From: Paraburkholderia silviterrae
GTDB lineage: Bacteria > Pseudomonadota > Gammaproteobacteria > Burkholderiales > Burkholderiaceae
Reading direction: 5' to 3'
Length of the DNA: 64,000 bases
NCBI RefSeq assembly: GCF_004353915.1
Contig: NZ_SMRP01000012.1
Coordinates: forward strand, 1-64,000
This document shows positions 35,229-43,370 of the stretch, piece by piece (positions within the stretch are counted from its first letter, which is position 1; every line of letters starts with the position of its first letter). Made by a program: the position numbers and the translations under genes. The notes beneath the pieces are model-generated. The model saw nothing but the letters and a program-made list of their open reading frames with translations, ran no database searches and was not told where the DNA came from.

Positions 35229-35524
35229 TTATTGTGTTTTACGAAACGGTTTTTCTCCACCAACGTCGTCGACTTTGGCGAGAGCGCTTTTACTGCCTAA
35301 GATCACCACTTTATAAAGAGACCATGCTGGAAAAATGGAACTCGCATTCGCGCCTTCGACCGGACTGGTGACCGGAGCGAGCCCGGCACGGAGCTGATCG
35401 AAGGCCTGACTGATATCGTCAACGAGTACGACCACATACCCAGTGCCGTGCGCCTCGAGCTTTTTGAGAAGGCCAGCGACTGGATCCTCTGAAGGTCACA
35501 CCGGTGAGCAACGACAACGTGCAT
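35229..35524 (-). pseudogene. Frameshifted unknown gene next to Gabija-like pair
   Basis: Two frames together read MHVVVAHRCDL, then LKKLEAHGTGYVVVLVDDIS, AFDQLRAGLAPVTSPVEGAN and YKVVILGSKSALAKVDDVGG to a stop at 35229. Both have coding character, joined by an apparent frameshift near 35,490. It follows the helicase gene in the same orientation. No family recognised. Confidence 0.4.
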
Positions 35525-35612
35525 ACGCAAATGGCCAGTTTTTCGCTCCACGGCTCCGGGTGTCGGCGAAGAGTAGGCGAGCGTGCAGCCCTCACAAGAC
35601 AATGCTTGTGGG

Positions 35613-37562
35613 CTACGGAATTGCCTCAAACTCACCAGCCGAGAACCAACCGCTCTCCCTGACTCTGTTCAGAGCACCGGTGGGATCAGAGGACCAAAGC
35701 ACTAGGGCCAACGATTCCTTAGCTCGACTGCAGGTGACATACAGCAGACGCAAGGTTCGGTCTATGGTGGTCTCCTTTCCTTTTCCCACGTTGTCCCAGT
35801 CCGCTTTGCTGAGTTGGACTCCGCCAAAGATCTTGTCGTACGAAATCTGATGCCCCCCGGCCAGCTTGTCGTCCATTACGACCATGACGTTGGGAAACTC
35901 CGAACCCTTGACTACTTGATGAGTGGCGAGCACGGAATTTCCTGCAAGGTAGGCCCGGTAATTTTGCAACTGACGCCAAGGGGTGGCGAACAGCACACAC
36001 CAACCCCGACGCATACGGTCCTTCCTAGACTCATCTTCGCCCCGAGCCGGAGCCGCCGGCGCGGGAGATTTGTCTGCAAATGCCTCAGAAAGGCGATCAT
36101 CGACCTCGAACAAGTTCGCACCCAATACTGGCGCGAGAACTTGTTCCACAGTGGCCGCAGGATTTGCGATGGTCGTCGCAAAAGCGCAAATGGCTTGAAG
36201 CATCTCCTCGACACGCGTTGCTCGCTCGACCGCGCCCTCCGGCATACTGTCGAGACAGCCGAAGCGGCGAAAAACTTCGGTCGCCTGGAACTCGTCAACA
36301 GTGCCGTCAGCACCGACACACGCCTCCAACTGCGCGAGCTCATACAGAAGCATCTGTACAGCGGAGGGCCCCTTGTTCTCCCCGCTCCCCGAGGGCGCGG
36401 CCGAATTCGGGTCGATCAGTGCCATTGCGCTGTATGCGTCGAGAAACGAACCACGAGTTGCGACGAGCTTGTGCTCCAGCGCAAGCAGCTGATACTGACC
36501 TTGGCTCCAGGCGTCAGACCCAGTCGCTCGCCGCATCTGGTCTGCGCACCACTGTTCGCCAGCTACTTTCTCTTCCGGTGAGCGTGATGTGTCGCCAACG
36601 AAGAGTCGAACCACTCCTCCCGACTTCTCCGTTCTCGCATGCTGCTCCACGCCGTTGGCCGGTTGCGTCCGACCCTCGAGCTCCGCTTCCCAAATTCTGT
36701 TGATGAGATCAACAATTCGACGCTGGCTGCGATGGTTCATTTGCAACTCTGGCGTCGCCCAGCTCGCTGGAACCAGGCCGGGGAGGTCGGAGTGGCCTTC
36801 GGGATAGATGCGCTGCCGATGATCGCCGAGCAGTCCAACGGTGAGGCCGCTACCCCTCGGTTCCGAAAAGCTCATCAAGGCATCAAGCATTCCCTTCATT
36901 GTGTCTTGCGACTCATCAATGAGAACAATGGGGTGGCGATCCTTCAGAATCATCTGCAGCGTAGGCTTGTGTTGTAGCAGCCAAGCCGTCGCGTCCAGCA
37001 CGTGCTTGTGGGCAAGCGCACCCGGGCCGTGTGTCTCGCGGTCCGGATGATAGATGAACATATCCGTCTGCTCGAATGCCTCGATGTCTGCCTTGATTTC
37101 ATCAAGGTCTCGCTGCTTCGCAGGAGTGATGCCCTTCGGCTTGGCCACCGCTTCCGCCGTTTCCCTTTCTAACTGAGCTTTTTTGATGGCGACAAGCGCT
37201 GCACGGATGTCGTCGTTGAATCCGCTGATGAGCCCCCAGCAAAACGCGTGAATTGTAGAGACTTCCACCAGGTCGTTGTCTCCGAGACGGCCATTGATGA
37301 CCGCGACGGCGTTTTTCGTGTACGTTACTACACGTACAGAGCGACCATACATGCGCAGTCGTCGGGCGAGTTGCCCGCCCTTTTCGTGCGGCACGACGCC
37401 CGTTATGCGACGCAGCACCTCAACCAAGGTACGCGTCTTGCCGGAACCGGCGCCGGCAAAGAGAAAGTAGCTGCGCGGCGGCTCATCCGTGAGATACCCG
37501 CAAATTTCCTCGACGACTCCAGCATCGCGGTCGTTGTCGGCAAAGCTGGGAATCGCGCTCAT
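35613..37562 (-). CDS. UvrD-type helicase of a Gabija-like pair
   Basis: The 649-residue SF1 helicase has Walker A FAGAGSGKTRTL (about 36-47), AVINGRL, STIHAFC, Walker B VLIDESQDT, GDHRQRIYP, NHRSQRRI, and late motifs ATHQVVKGSEFPNV and LLYVTCSRAKESL. It overlaps the OLD gene by ATGA, the arrangement of Gabija (GajA-GajB) and other class 2 OLD-helicase pairs. In Gabija the helicase partner senses or acts on nucleic acid during phage attack. Length is somewhat above GajB (about 500). Confidence 0.8.
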   Translation of the reverse strand: MSAIPSFADNDRDAGVVEEICGYLTDEPPRSYFLFAGAGSGKTRTLVEVLRRITGVVPHEKGGQLARRLRMYGRSVRVVTYTKNAVAVINGRLGDNDLVEVSTIHAFCWGLISGFNDDIRAALVAIKKAQLERETAEAVAKPKGITPAKQRDLDEIKADIEAFEQTDMFIYHPDRETHGPGALAHKHVLDATAWLLQHKPTLQMILKDRHPIVLIDESQDTMKGMLDALMSFSEPRGSGLTVGLLGDHRQRIYPEGHSDLPGLVPASWATPELQMNHRSQRRIVDLINRIWEAELEGRTQPANGVEQHARTEKSGGVVRLFVGDTSRSPEEKVAGEQWCADQMRRATGSDAWSQGQYQLLALEHKLVATRGSFLDAYSAMALIDPNSAAPSGSGENKGPSAVQMLLYELAQLEACVGADGTVDEFQATEVFRRFGCLDSMPEGAVERATRVEEMLQAICAFATTIANPAATVEQVLAPVLGANLFEVDDRLSEAFADKSPAPAAPARGEDESRKDRMRRGWCVLFATPWRQLQNYRAYLAGNSVLATHQVVKGSEFPNVMVVMDDKLAGGHQISYDKIFGGVQLSKADWDNVGKGKETTIDRTLRLLYVTCSRAKESLALVLWSSDPTGALNRVRESGWFSAGEFEAIP

Positions 37563-39868
37563 GCCGTCGACTCCTTGCTGGGTTCAAGCTGCGCCTGCAG
37601 CCAGCACAGCGCGTCCGCGATGTACTTTGGGCAAGCAACCGGCTCACCGAAGGACAGCTTCTCAAAGATACTTGCGGCGAACTCGCCTTTGTTGAGCGAG
37701 CTGTGCATTACCGTATGGAGCTCCGCAACCATGTCGGCAACGCTTCCGGACTCGGCCACCGCTTTGGCCACAGAGCCGAGTGCACCGGTCGGCGGCTCGA
37801 CGTCTACGCCGTCATCATCGACCTTTTCTTCCATTAGGCTCTTGAACCAAGGAATGTTCGTAAGAACGAGGGAGTCTTCAAAGGAACTGGGCCAACTGCC
37901 ACCTGCTTCAGCAACTGGCAACTGCCAGGCGAACCGTACGAGGCAGTCTGCGTTCTCGCTCCATACCAGCTGAGCGTCGGTAGGATTTTTGAAGTCTTCG
38001 AGGCTTTGGAGCTTAGGGTGCCAACCACGCAGCGTCGGGTTGCCACAGTGAAGTCCTGCCTGGCCCATGTTCGCAACCGCAACCAGCTTTTTGGTGGGCT
38101 CACCATTCTTCTTTGGCTTGCCATCCTGTTCTTCGCAGGGATCGACGTCAGTGATGATGACAGTGGGGATCCGGAGTTTTTCGACGAGTGGCTTGAGTCG
38201 GTGGGCATGACTCCCACCGATATCAAGAAACGATATGTAACGACTGTTCAGCTCCTCAAAATCCCGCTCCATGAAGAGAGGAACGAGCATGCGTTCGGCG
38301 ACGCCTTCCACAAAGATGGCAGCATTGGCGAAAAGCAGGTCGGTGTGCTGGACACGGAAGTACCGCTCGGCGAATTGACGCGTCTTTTTGTCATTACCAA
38401 AGACCTGTCCAAGATTGACCACTTCAGTGGTCGGCATCGGGTTCGCCGCGCTCTTCGCAATACGACGAACATATCTAAGGCGGTCAAAATCTTCAGCATG
38501 CGCGAGGTGACTCGAGTGAGTGCTAATGAGTAACTGGCTCTTGAGGGCCGAAGCGTCTGCGTCTGTCGGGCTGATGAGCTTGTGTGCCTTATCTGGAAAG
38601 ATACGCTGCACCTGGACGTGGAGGTGTGCTTCCGGCTCCTCAATCATTACAAGGTGAACGGGCGCAGGAGCCCCCTTTTCCGGCTTGAGCCTTGCTGCCT
38701 TGAACGAAACCAGCTGGTAGCTAAGGGACTGTAGATTCTGGTAGCCGAGTCCGATGGAATGTTCGGGAAGGAGTTCTTCGAGCGAATCCTTTTGCATGCT
38801 GTACTGAACCGCAGTTCCATGGTCTAACAGATCCGCTGTCTGGATGCGCGTTCGGAAGCGGATCTCTTGTGGGTCGTGTAGACCTGGATAGCCAAGCTCC
38901 TTCACTTCCTCAACTGAATCGGCAATAGCGTCGTGAATTTTCTTGTCAAGCTCCCTCTGAGCCTCGGCCACGGCTTTGATGAGGTCCGTTCGATGACCAT
39001 GCCCTGTCCTTGCGACGTTCAAGTGTTGACGGGCAAACTTGAGGAGCTGGTTGGAGAACATACCGACTCGATGAGGGCCGGATGCGGACCGCGATTCAGC
39101 TTCCTCACTACCCAAGCCTCGCTGGGCAGCGACAAAGTCCACGCGTATTACTTTAGACAGGTGTTTGCGCTCAATAGGGCTGGCATCTGCGGCAAGCTTC
39201 TGGGTAATATAGGTTTTGCAACCAGCTAGCGGATTGTTTTCTGCATCAAGCTTGTACGCACACACCTGGCCGAGCTTTGACGGCTCTCGAAGCCAAAAAT
39301 CCAGGAGGTCAATAGGCCAGGCCAAGGAGTCCGCGCCCATATCCTTCACGGGTTCGCGTGCCGTGTGATACGTCCAGGCGAGCTGCTTTAACTCTTCAAC
39401 ACTCGAGGCTGGTTCCAAACGCAGTCGAATACCCACGGCACCACCTTTCCAGCTGAACTTGGAAAGAAATGGCGCCACGTAGTGATACATACCCGGCTCA
39501 GCGTCGAACCAGAGATCCAAAGTCGGCATGGTCGATAGAAGAGTCTCAAACTGCTCTTTCCACTGCTCCTCATCTCCAGCGACAGTTAAGGGATCGTCTG
39601 TCAGTGCTTCCCACGTCTTTCCAAGAGATCGCAGTGTTGGCCACTGTGAGAGGCTGATGTCGAACGCTCCAAATGGACTACCGTCCGCAAGGAAATGGCG
39701 GAGAGCCGCAAGCACCGAGGTTTTCCCACTATTGTTCGCGCCAACCAAAATGGTGGTCTTCTTGTCGATGTCCAATTGAACCTTGCCGAGTCGGCGGAAC
39801 TGACAAAGCTCTAGAAATCGAAGTTTGATGTCTCCTGACACTGGAATAGCGGGAACCACGCGTGACAT
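37559..39868 (-). CDS. OLD-family ATPase/TOPRIM nuclease, Gabija-like
   Basis: From ATG 39868 (AAAGGTG upstream) the 769-residue protein has an ABC-type ATPase with Walker A GANNSGKTS (43-51), LGYQNLQSLSYQLV, Walker B VMIEEPEAHLHVQ and the switch region LISTHSSHLAH, then a TOPRIM-like part with AIFVEGVAERMLVPLF and TVIITDVDPC. This is the class 2 OLD layout (ATPase plus TOPRIM next to a UvrD helicase), as in GajA, which nicks or degrades DNA in phage defence. It is about 190 residues longer than the typical GajA. Confidence 0.8.
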   Translation of the reverse strand: MSRVVPAIPVSGDIKLRFLELCQFRRLGKVQLDIDKKTTILVGANNSGKTSVLAALRHFLADGSPFGAFDISLSQWPTLRSLGKTWEALTDDPLTVAGDEEQWKEQFETLLSTMPTLDLWFDAEPGMYHYVAPFLSKFSWKGGAVGIRLRLEPASSVEELKQLAWTYHTAREPVKDMGADSLAWPIDLLDFWLREPSKLGQVCAYKLDAENNPLAGCKTYITQKLAADASPIERKHLSKVIRVDFVAAQRGLGSEEAESRSASGPHRVGMFSNQLLKFARQHLNVARTGHGHRTDLIKAVAEAQRELDKKIHDAIADSVEEVKELGYPGLHDPQEIRFRTRIQTADLLDHGTAVQYSMQKDSLEELLPEHSIGLGYQNLQSLSYQLVSFKAARLKPEKGAPAPVHLVMIEEPEAHLHVQVQRIFPDKAHKLISPTDADASALKSQLLISTHSSHLAHAEDFDRLRYVRRIAKSAANPMPTTEVVNLGQVFGNDKKTRQFAERYFRVQHTDLLFANAAIFVEGVAERMLVPLFMERDFEELNSRYISFLDIGGSHAHRLKPLVEKLRIPTVIITDVDPCEEQDGKPKKNGEPTKKLVAVANMGQAGLHCGNPTLRGWHPKLQSLEDFKNPTDAQLVWSENADCLVRFAWQLPVAEAGGSWPSSFEDSLVLTNIPWFKSLMEEKVDDDGVDVEPPTGALGSVAKAVAESGSVADMVAELHTVMHSSLNKGEFAASIFEKLSFGEPVACPKYIADALCWLQAQLEPSKESTA

Positions 39869-39959
39869 AGATGCACCTTTCAACGGTAACGTAGAGAGGC
39901 GCCAGTACCAATCAAATGCATTATGGCGCCTTGGAAATAGGGCTTCGGGTGGTTGGCTG

Positions 39960-40760
39960 TTACGGATTGCCGGCCTGCGCATCCGTGGCAAGCAACGGCT
40001 TCGAACCCAGCGATCCCAGGAACTGACCAATACGCTCGCCGTATAGATGGCGAAGGCAGTCAACGTCGCTATTGCACATGCGCCGCGTAAGCACCCAATC
40101 AGCCTCCGACTGCTTTAGAGCTCGTGGATCCGAGATTGTCTTCATCGCGGAGCTATACAACTGGCTCAACTGTCGGTCCATGGCCGCCAGCCCTGCGTCA
40201 CCGCAGATGGCAGCCTCATCATCATGCGTTGCACGTCTGCAATCGAAGCTCGTCAAGAACGATTGCGACTGGCTCGTCCCTGTCGGGCCTGCCCCAGTGC
40301 TGTCAGAACCCGGCGTCGATCCTCCCTGCGCACTTGTATCTGCAGGATTGACATCTGCATTCAGCACGCGCTCGTTAGAAGAAATTGCGTCAGAGCTTTG
40401 CTGTGACGGCTGTGCGTCATTCGGATCGAGCTTGACCATGCCCGCCCCGGTTGCGTCCGCTTCACTCGCAACCGCTTGGACCGGTTCTGGGGCAGACGCG
40501 GCCTGACTTTGGGCGATCGTGGGCGCAGCCGAGCCGCTATTGGTGTCAAAGAAGCTATTGATGGCCCCGCCAACGATACAAATGCCAATTCCGTACAGCA
40601 AAATCTTCCCTGCACGGCCAAAATTCCTGTTGTCGGTCTCGTTGTTCTTGTAGCCCGTCTTGAATCGTCGATCAACCTTGCGCGTGTCAACGAATCCCCC
40701 TATGCCAACCAGCGCAGTCAGCACACCGACGACCATCAAACCACTTCCCAGCGCTGCCAT
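39960..40760 (-). CDS. Membrane protein with LprI-like C-terminal domain
   Basis: From ATG 40760 the 266-residue protein has two hydrophobic segments (LGSGLMVVGVLTALVGIGGF and ILLYGIGICIVGGAI), a Ser/Ala-rich linker and a Cys-containing end (SFDCRRATHDDEAAICGDAG, LYSSAMKTI, RRMCNSDVDCLRHLYGERI) that matches the DUF1311/LprI-type domain. LprI proteins inhibit lysozyme; here the domain is probably periplasmic and membrane-tethered. It follows the OLD gene's upstream side in the same orientation with an 91-bp gap. Confidence 0.65.
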   Translation of the reverse strand: MAALGSGLMVVGVLTALVGIGGFVDTRKVDRRFKTGYKNNETDNRNFGRAGKILLYGIGICIVGGAINSFFDTNSGSAAPTIAQSQAASAPEPVQAVASEADATGAGMVKLDPNDAQPSQQSSDAISSNERVLNADVNPADTSAQGGSTPGSDSTGAGPTGTSQSQSFLTSFDCRRATHDDEAAICGDAGLAAMDRQLSQLYSSAMKTISDPRALKQSEADWVLTRRMCNSDVDCLRHLYGERIGQFLGSLGSKPLLATDAQAGNP

Positions 40761-40907
40761 ACTATTCCCCGAAAGCACATTGAGTGCGCTAAAAGCTGGT
40801 CTTGAATTCTTCTGAACTACAGCGCATTCACGCGGTAGCCAACCGTGTTTTCCACTGCGCAACCGTTAACGTTCCGCAGTTGGCCAAATCTCTACGTCGA
40901 AATCTTG

Positions 40908-41828
40908 TCACAGTGTCGACAGGCGATTCGCCGCGAATCCCTCGAAACACTGGAACCGCTCCTGCGATATGGGCGGATATTTCTGGCACTCGTTCTGGGT
41001 CACCTGCTCGTATGCCTGCTCTGATGCCACAAGGTCCGGTGAATTGGCTGCCCCGCCAGCGGCTTTCAGGCGCTTCAAATAGAGGCCGCGCTCCGCGGCC
41101 TGCGCACTCGACCGCTTGTACTCAAGCGAAGGGTTCGACTTCATCAGGGACGCGATGATAGTCGTCGCTCCGACAAGCGCATCCCCGAAACTTGCAGTGC
41201 AATAGAGCACAGTCGTTGGTCGATTGGCCGCCAGCAGGTACGCGTAGATGCATGACTGTTGCTTCGACGACGTGAAAGCAGGCGGTCCTGACGCGGCGCC
41301 CTGAATCGCCACCGCGCCCGGGGCACTTGCCTGAGGAACGAGCTCGGCTTCTGTAAAAGCGGCACCTGTTACGCGGTTCGCCTCGTTGCCGAGTTGCCGG
41401 GTTAGTACGTCTGCTGGCAGCGTACGCAACGACTGGATCTCATCCTCAAACCATGTCACCGGCACAAAGCGGTCTCTCTGGGTAACCACGCGCACCTGCC
41501 AGTGTGGATCATCAGGGCCTGCTTCAGACGGCTGACAGATACTGACCTCGTCTGCCGTCGGCTCCGGCTTTATGCATTTTGCATTTCCCGGCAATGCTGG
41601 GAGCGTCGCGTGGAGCCGCAACGACCCCATACTCAGAGTCTGCGACCTCCAGACGACGGGTTTGCCAACGTATGCTTCAGGCTGCTGAGTCGCAACCACA
41701 GGCGCGCTCGCAATCTCTGGAGTAGGAATGACGCTGCTTGACGTAGTCCTGTTGGCCCCGGAAATGAGCACGCCCGCAGCGACGGCAACCAGCAAAGAAA
41801 AGTACGCCGGAACTTTACTTGCGGACAT
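40908..41828 (-). CDS. Exported/anchored hypothetical protein
   Basis: The 306-residue protein starts with a signal-anchor-like segment (YFSLLVAVAAGVLISG) and carries Cys residues and a C-terminus (NECQKYPPISQERFQCFEGF) whose Cys pattern echoes the LprI-like neighbour. ATG 41828. It is divergent from the VWA gene across an 82-bp intergenic region. No family recognised. Confidence 0.6.
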   Translation of the reverse strand: MSASKVPAYFSLLVAVAAGVLISGANRTTSSSVIPTPEIASAPVVATQQPEAYVGKPVVWRSQTLSMGSLRLHATLPALPGNAKCIKPEPTADEVSICQPSEAGPDDPHWQVRVVTQRDRFVPVTWFEDEIQSLRTLPADVLTRQLGNEANRVTGAAFTEAELVPQASAPGAVAIQGAASGPPAFTSSKQQSCIYAYLLAANRPTTVLYCTASFGDALVGATTIIASLMKSNPSLEYKRSSAQAAERGLYLKRLKAAGGAANSPDLVASEQAYEQVTQNECQKYPPISQERFQCFEGFAANRLSTL

Positions 41829-41910
41829 GTTTCTTGGATTATTATCACCTCAAGTATTCAATACTAACGCGCGGTTCCGAGGATAGCTAGCACCGTGCAG
41901 CGAGAAGACC

Positions 41911-42588
41911 ATGAACGAACATAATGATTTCGCTACGCAGGTAGCATTTGGTACGGATAACTTTGCCGAAAATCCCGAACAACGATGCCCCTGTGTGCTG
42001 GTGCTGGATCGCTCTGGCTCAATGGCTGGCGATGCGATTGCGCAATTGAATGCAGGATTGGTAACGTTTAAGGACGAACTGGCGGCCGACTCGCTCGCGA
42101 TGAAGCGTGTGGACACGGCGATTGTCAGCTTTGGCCCGGCAACACTGGAAATGCCCTTCCACACGGCTCCGAATTTCTTCCCACCGACACTGACGGCTGG
42201 CGGGGATACACCAATGGGGTCCGCAATCAATCTCGCACTCGATACGCTCGAAGCACGTAAAGCGGAGTACAAGGCCAACGGCATCTCGTACTATCGCCCG
42301 TGGGTCTTCCTAATTACGGATGGCGGCCCGACCGATTCATGGCAAGCGGCTGCCGCACGCGTTCGCGAGGGCGAAGCTTCGAAGAAGTTCGCATTCTTCG
42401 CCGTGGGGATCCAGGGCGCGAATATGGACGTCCTGACACAGATCTCGTCGCGCCAGCCTGTCTCGCTTCAAGGCCTCAAGTTCCGTGAACTCTTCAAGTG
42501 GCTGTCGTCGTCCATGGGTGCCGTCTCCCGTTCGACGCCAGGTACAGAGGTTCCGCTCGCAGCCCCTACCGGCTGGGCGTCCGTGTGA
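41911..42588 (+). CDS. VWA-domain protein of a TerY-P triad
   Basis: The 225-residue protein is one VWA domain with a complete MIDAS: DRSGSM (33-38), the Thr in GGDTPMGSA and the Asp in TDGGPTD. This is the TerY-type VWA found with PP2C and kinase genes in ter-related stress and defence clusters. Its stop overlaps the phosphatase GTG start. The 82-bp upstream region may hold divergent promoters, but I cannot place boxes firmly. Confidence 0.85.
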   Translation: MNEHNDFATQVAFGTDNFAENPEQRCPCVLVLDRSGSMAGDAIAQLNAGLVTFKDELAADSLAMKRVDTAIVSFGPATLEMPFHTAPNFFPPTLTAGGDTPMGSAINLALDTLEARKAEYKANGISYYRPWVFLITDGGPTDSWQAAAARVREGEASKKFAFFAVGIQGANMDVLTQISSRQPVSLQGLKFRELFKWLSSSMGAVSRSTPGTEVPLAAPTGWASV

Positions 42589-43370
42589 GCTGGTCAGTTA
42601 TTGGTTCCTCGGTTGCAGGAAGCTCGCACAGCCACAGTTCAGACCCGTGTCAGGACAGTTGCTTCTATTACGTGACCGCTGACGCCACAGGCGCGAGCTA
42701 CCTCATCGCCTTGGCCGCCGACGGCGCCGGTAGCGCAAAGTTCGGCGAAGTTGGCTCCGAGCTGGCATGCGAGACTGGCGGGGAAACGCTTCTCGCCGCC
42801 GTTGAAGAGTCAGGCGAACGGGCATTTTCCCTGTCGCTTGCGTCGAGCGTCCTGCACGCCGTTAGGGCAAAGATAGAAAGAGCGGCCTCGGCACGGGAGG
42901 TCTCGGCGCGCGAACTCGCCTGCACATTGCTTGGCGCCGTCGTAGGACCAACCCAAGCCATGTATTTCCAGATCGGCGACGGGGCAATTGTGGTACGTCA
43001 TGACGACGACCTCTCGCCCGTTTTCTGGCCGGAGTCAGGCGAGTACGCCAACATGACTTACTTCGTTACCGACGCCAGTGCCGCCGAACACCTCCGCTAC
43101 GAAACGCGTGGCGCAACCGACGAAATCGCCTTGTTTACAGACGGATTGCAGCGACTGGCGCTGGTTTTCGCGACGGAAACGGCTCACGCGCCATTTTTTG
43201 ACCCGATGTTCAAGATGCTACGTGCTTCCTCGGATGAACAGACCGATGAGCTTTGCGCGGCCCTAAAACGCTTTCTTGGTAGTGATGCAATAAATGAGCG
43301 CACGGACGACGACAAGACGTTGATTCTCGCCACGCGCAGGTCAGGAGCAGGCAGTGTCGTCGGCGTTTGA
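42585..43370 (+). CDS. PP2C-type phosphatase of the triad
   Basis: GTG 42585 (GTGA overlap with the VWA stop) gives 261 residues. PP2C motifs: LIALAADGAGSAKFGEVGSE (metal-binding DG), FQIGDGAIVVRHDD (GDG), FTDGLQRL and the late DDDKTLILA. The usual RxxNED start motif is not clear. It should remove phosphate from the partner kinase or its targets. It overlaps the kinase gene by 17 bp. Confidence 0.85.
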   Translation: MSWSVIGSSVAGSSHSHSSDPCQDSCFYYVTADATGASYLIALAADGAGSAKFGEVGSELACETGGETLLAAVEESGERAFSLSLASSVLHAVRAKIERAASAREVSARELACTLLGAVVGPTQAMYFQIGDGAIVVRHDDDLSPVFWPESGEYANMTYFVTDASAAEHLRYETRGATDEIALFTDGLQRLALVFATETAHAPFFDPMFKMLRASSDEQTDELCAALKRFLGSDAINERTDDDKTLILATRRSGAGSVVGV

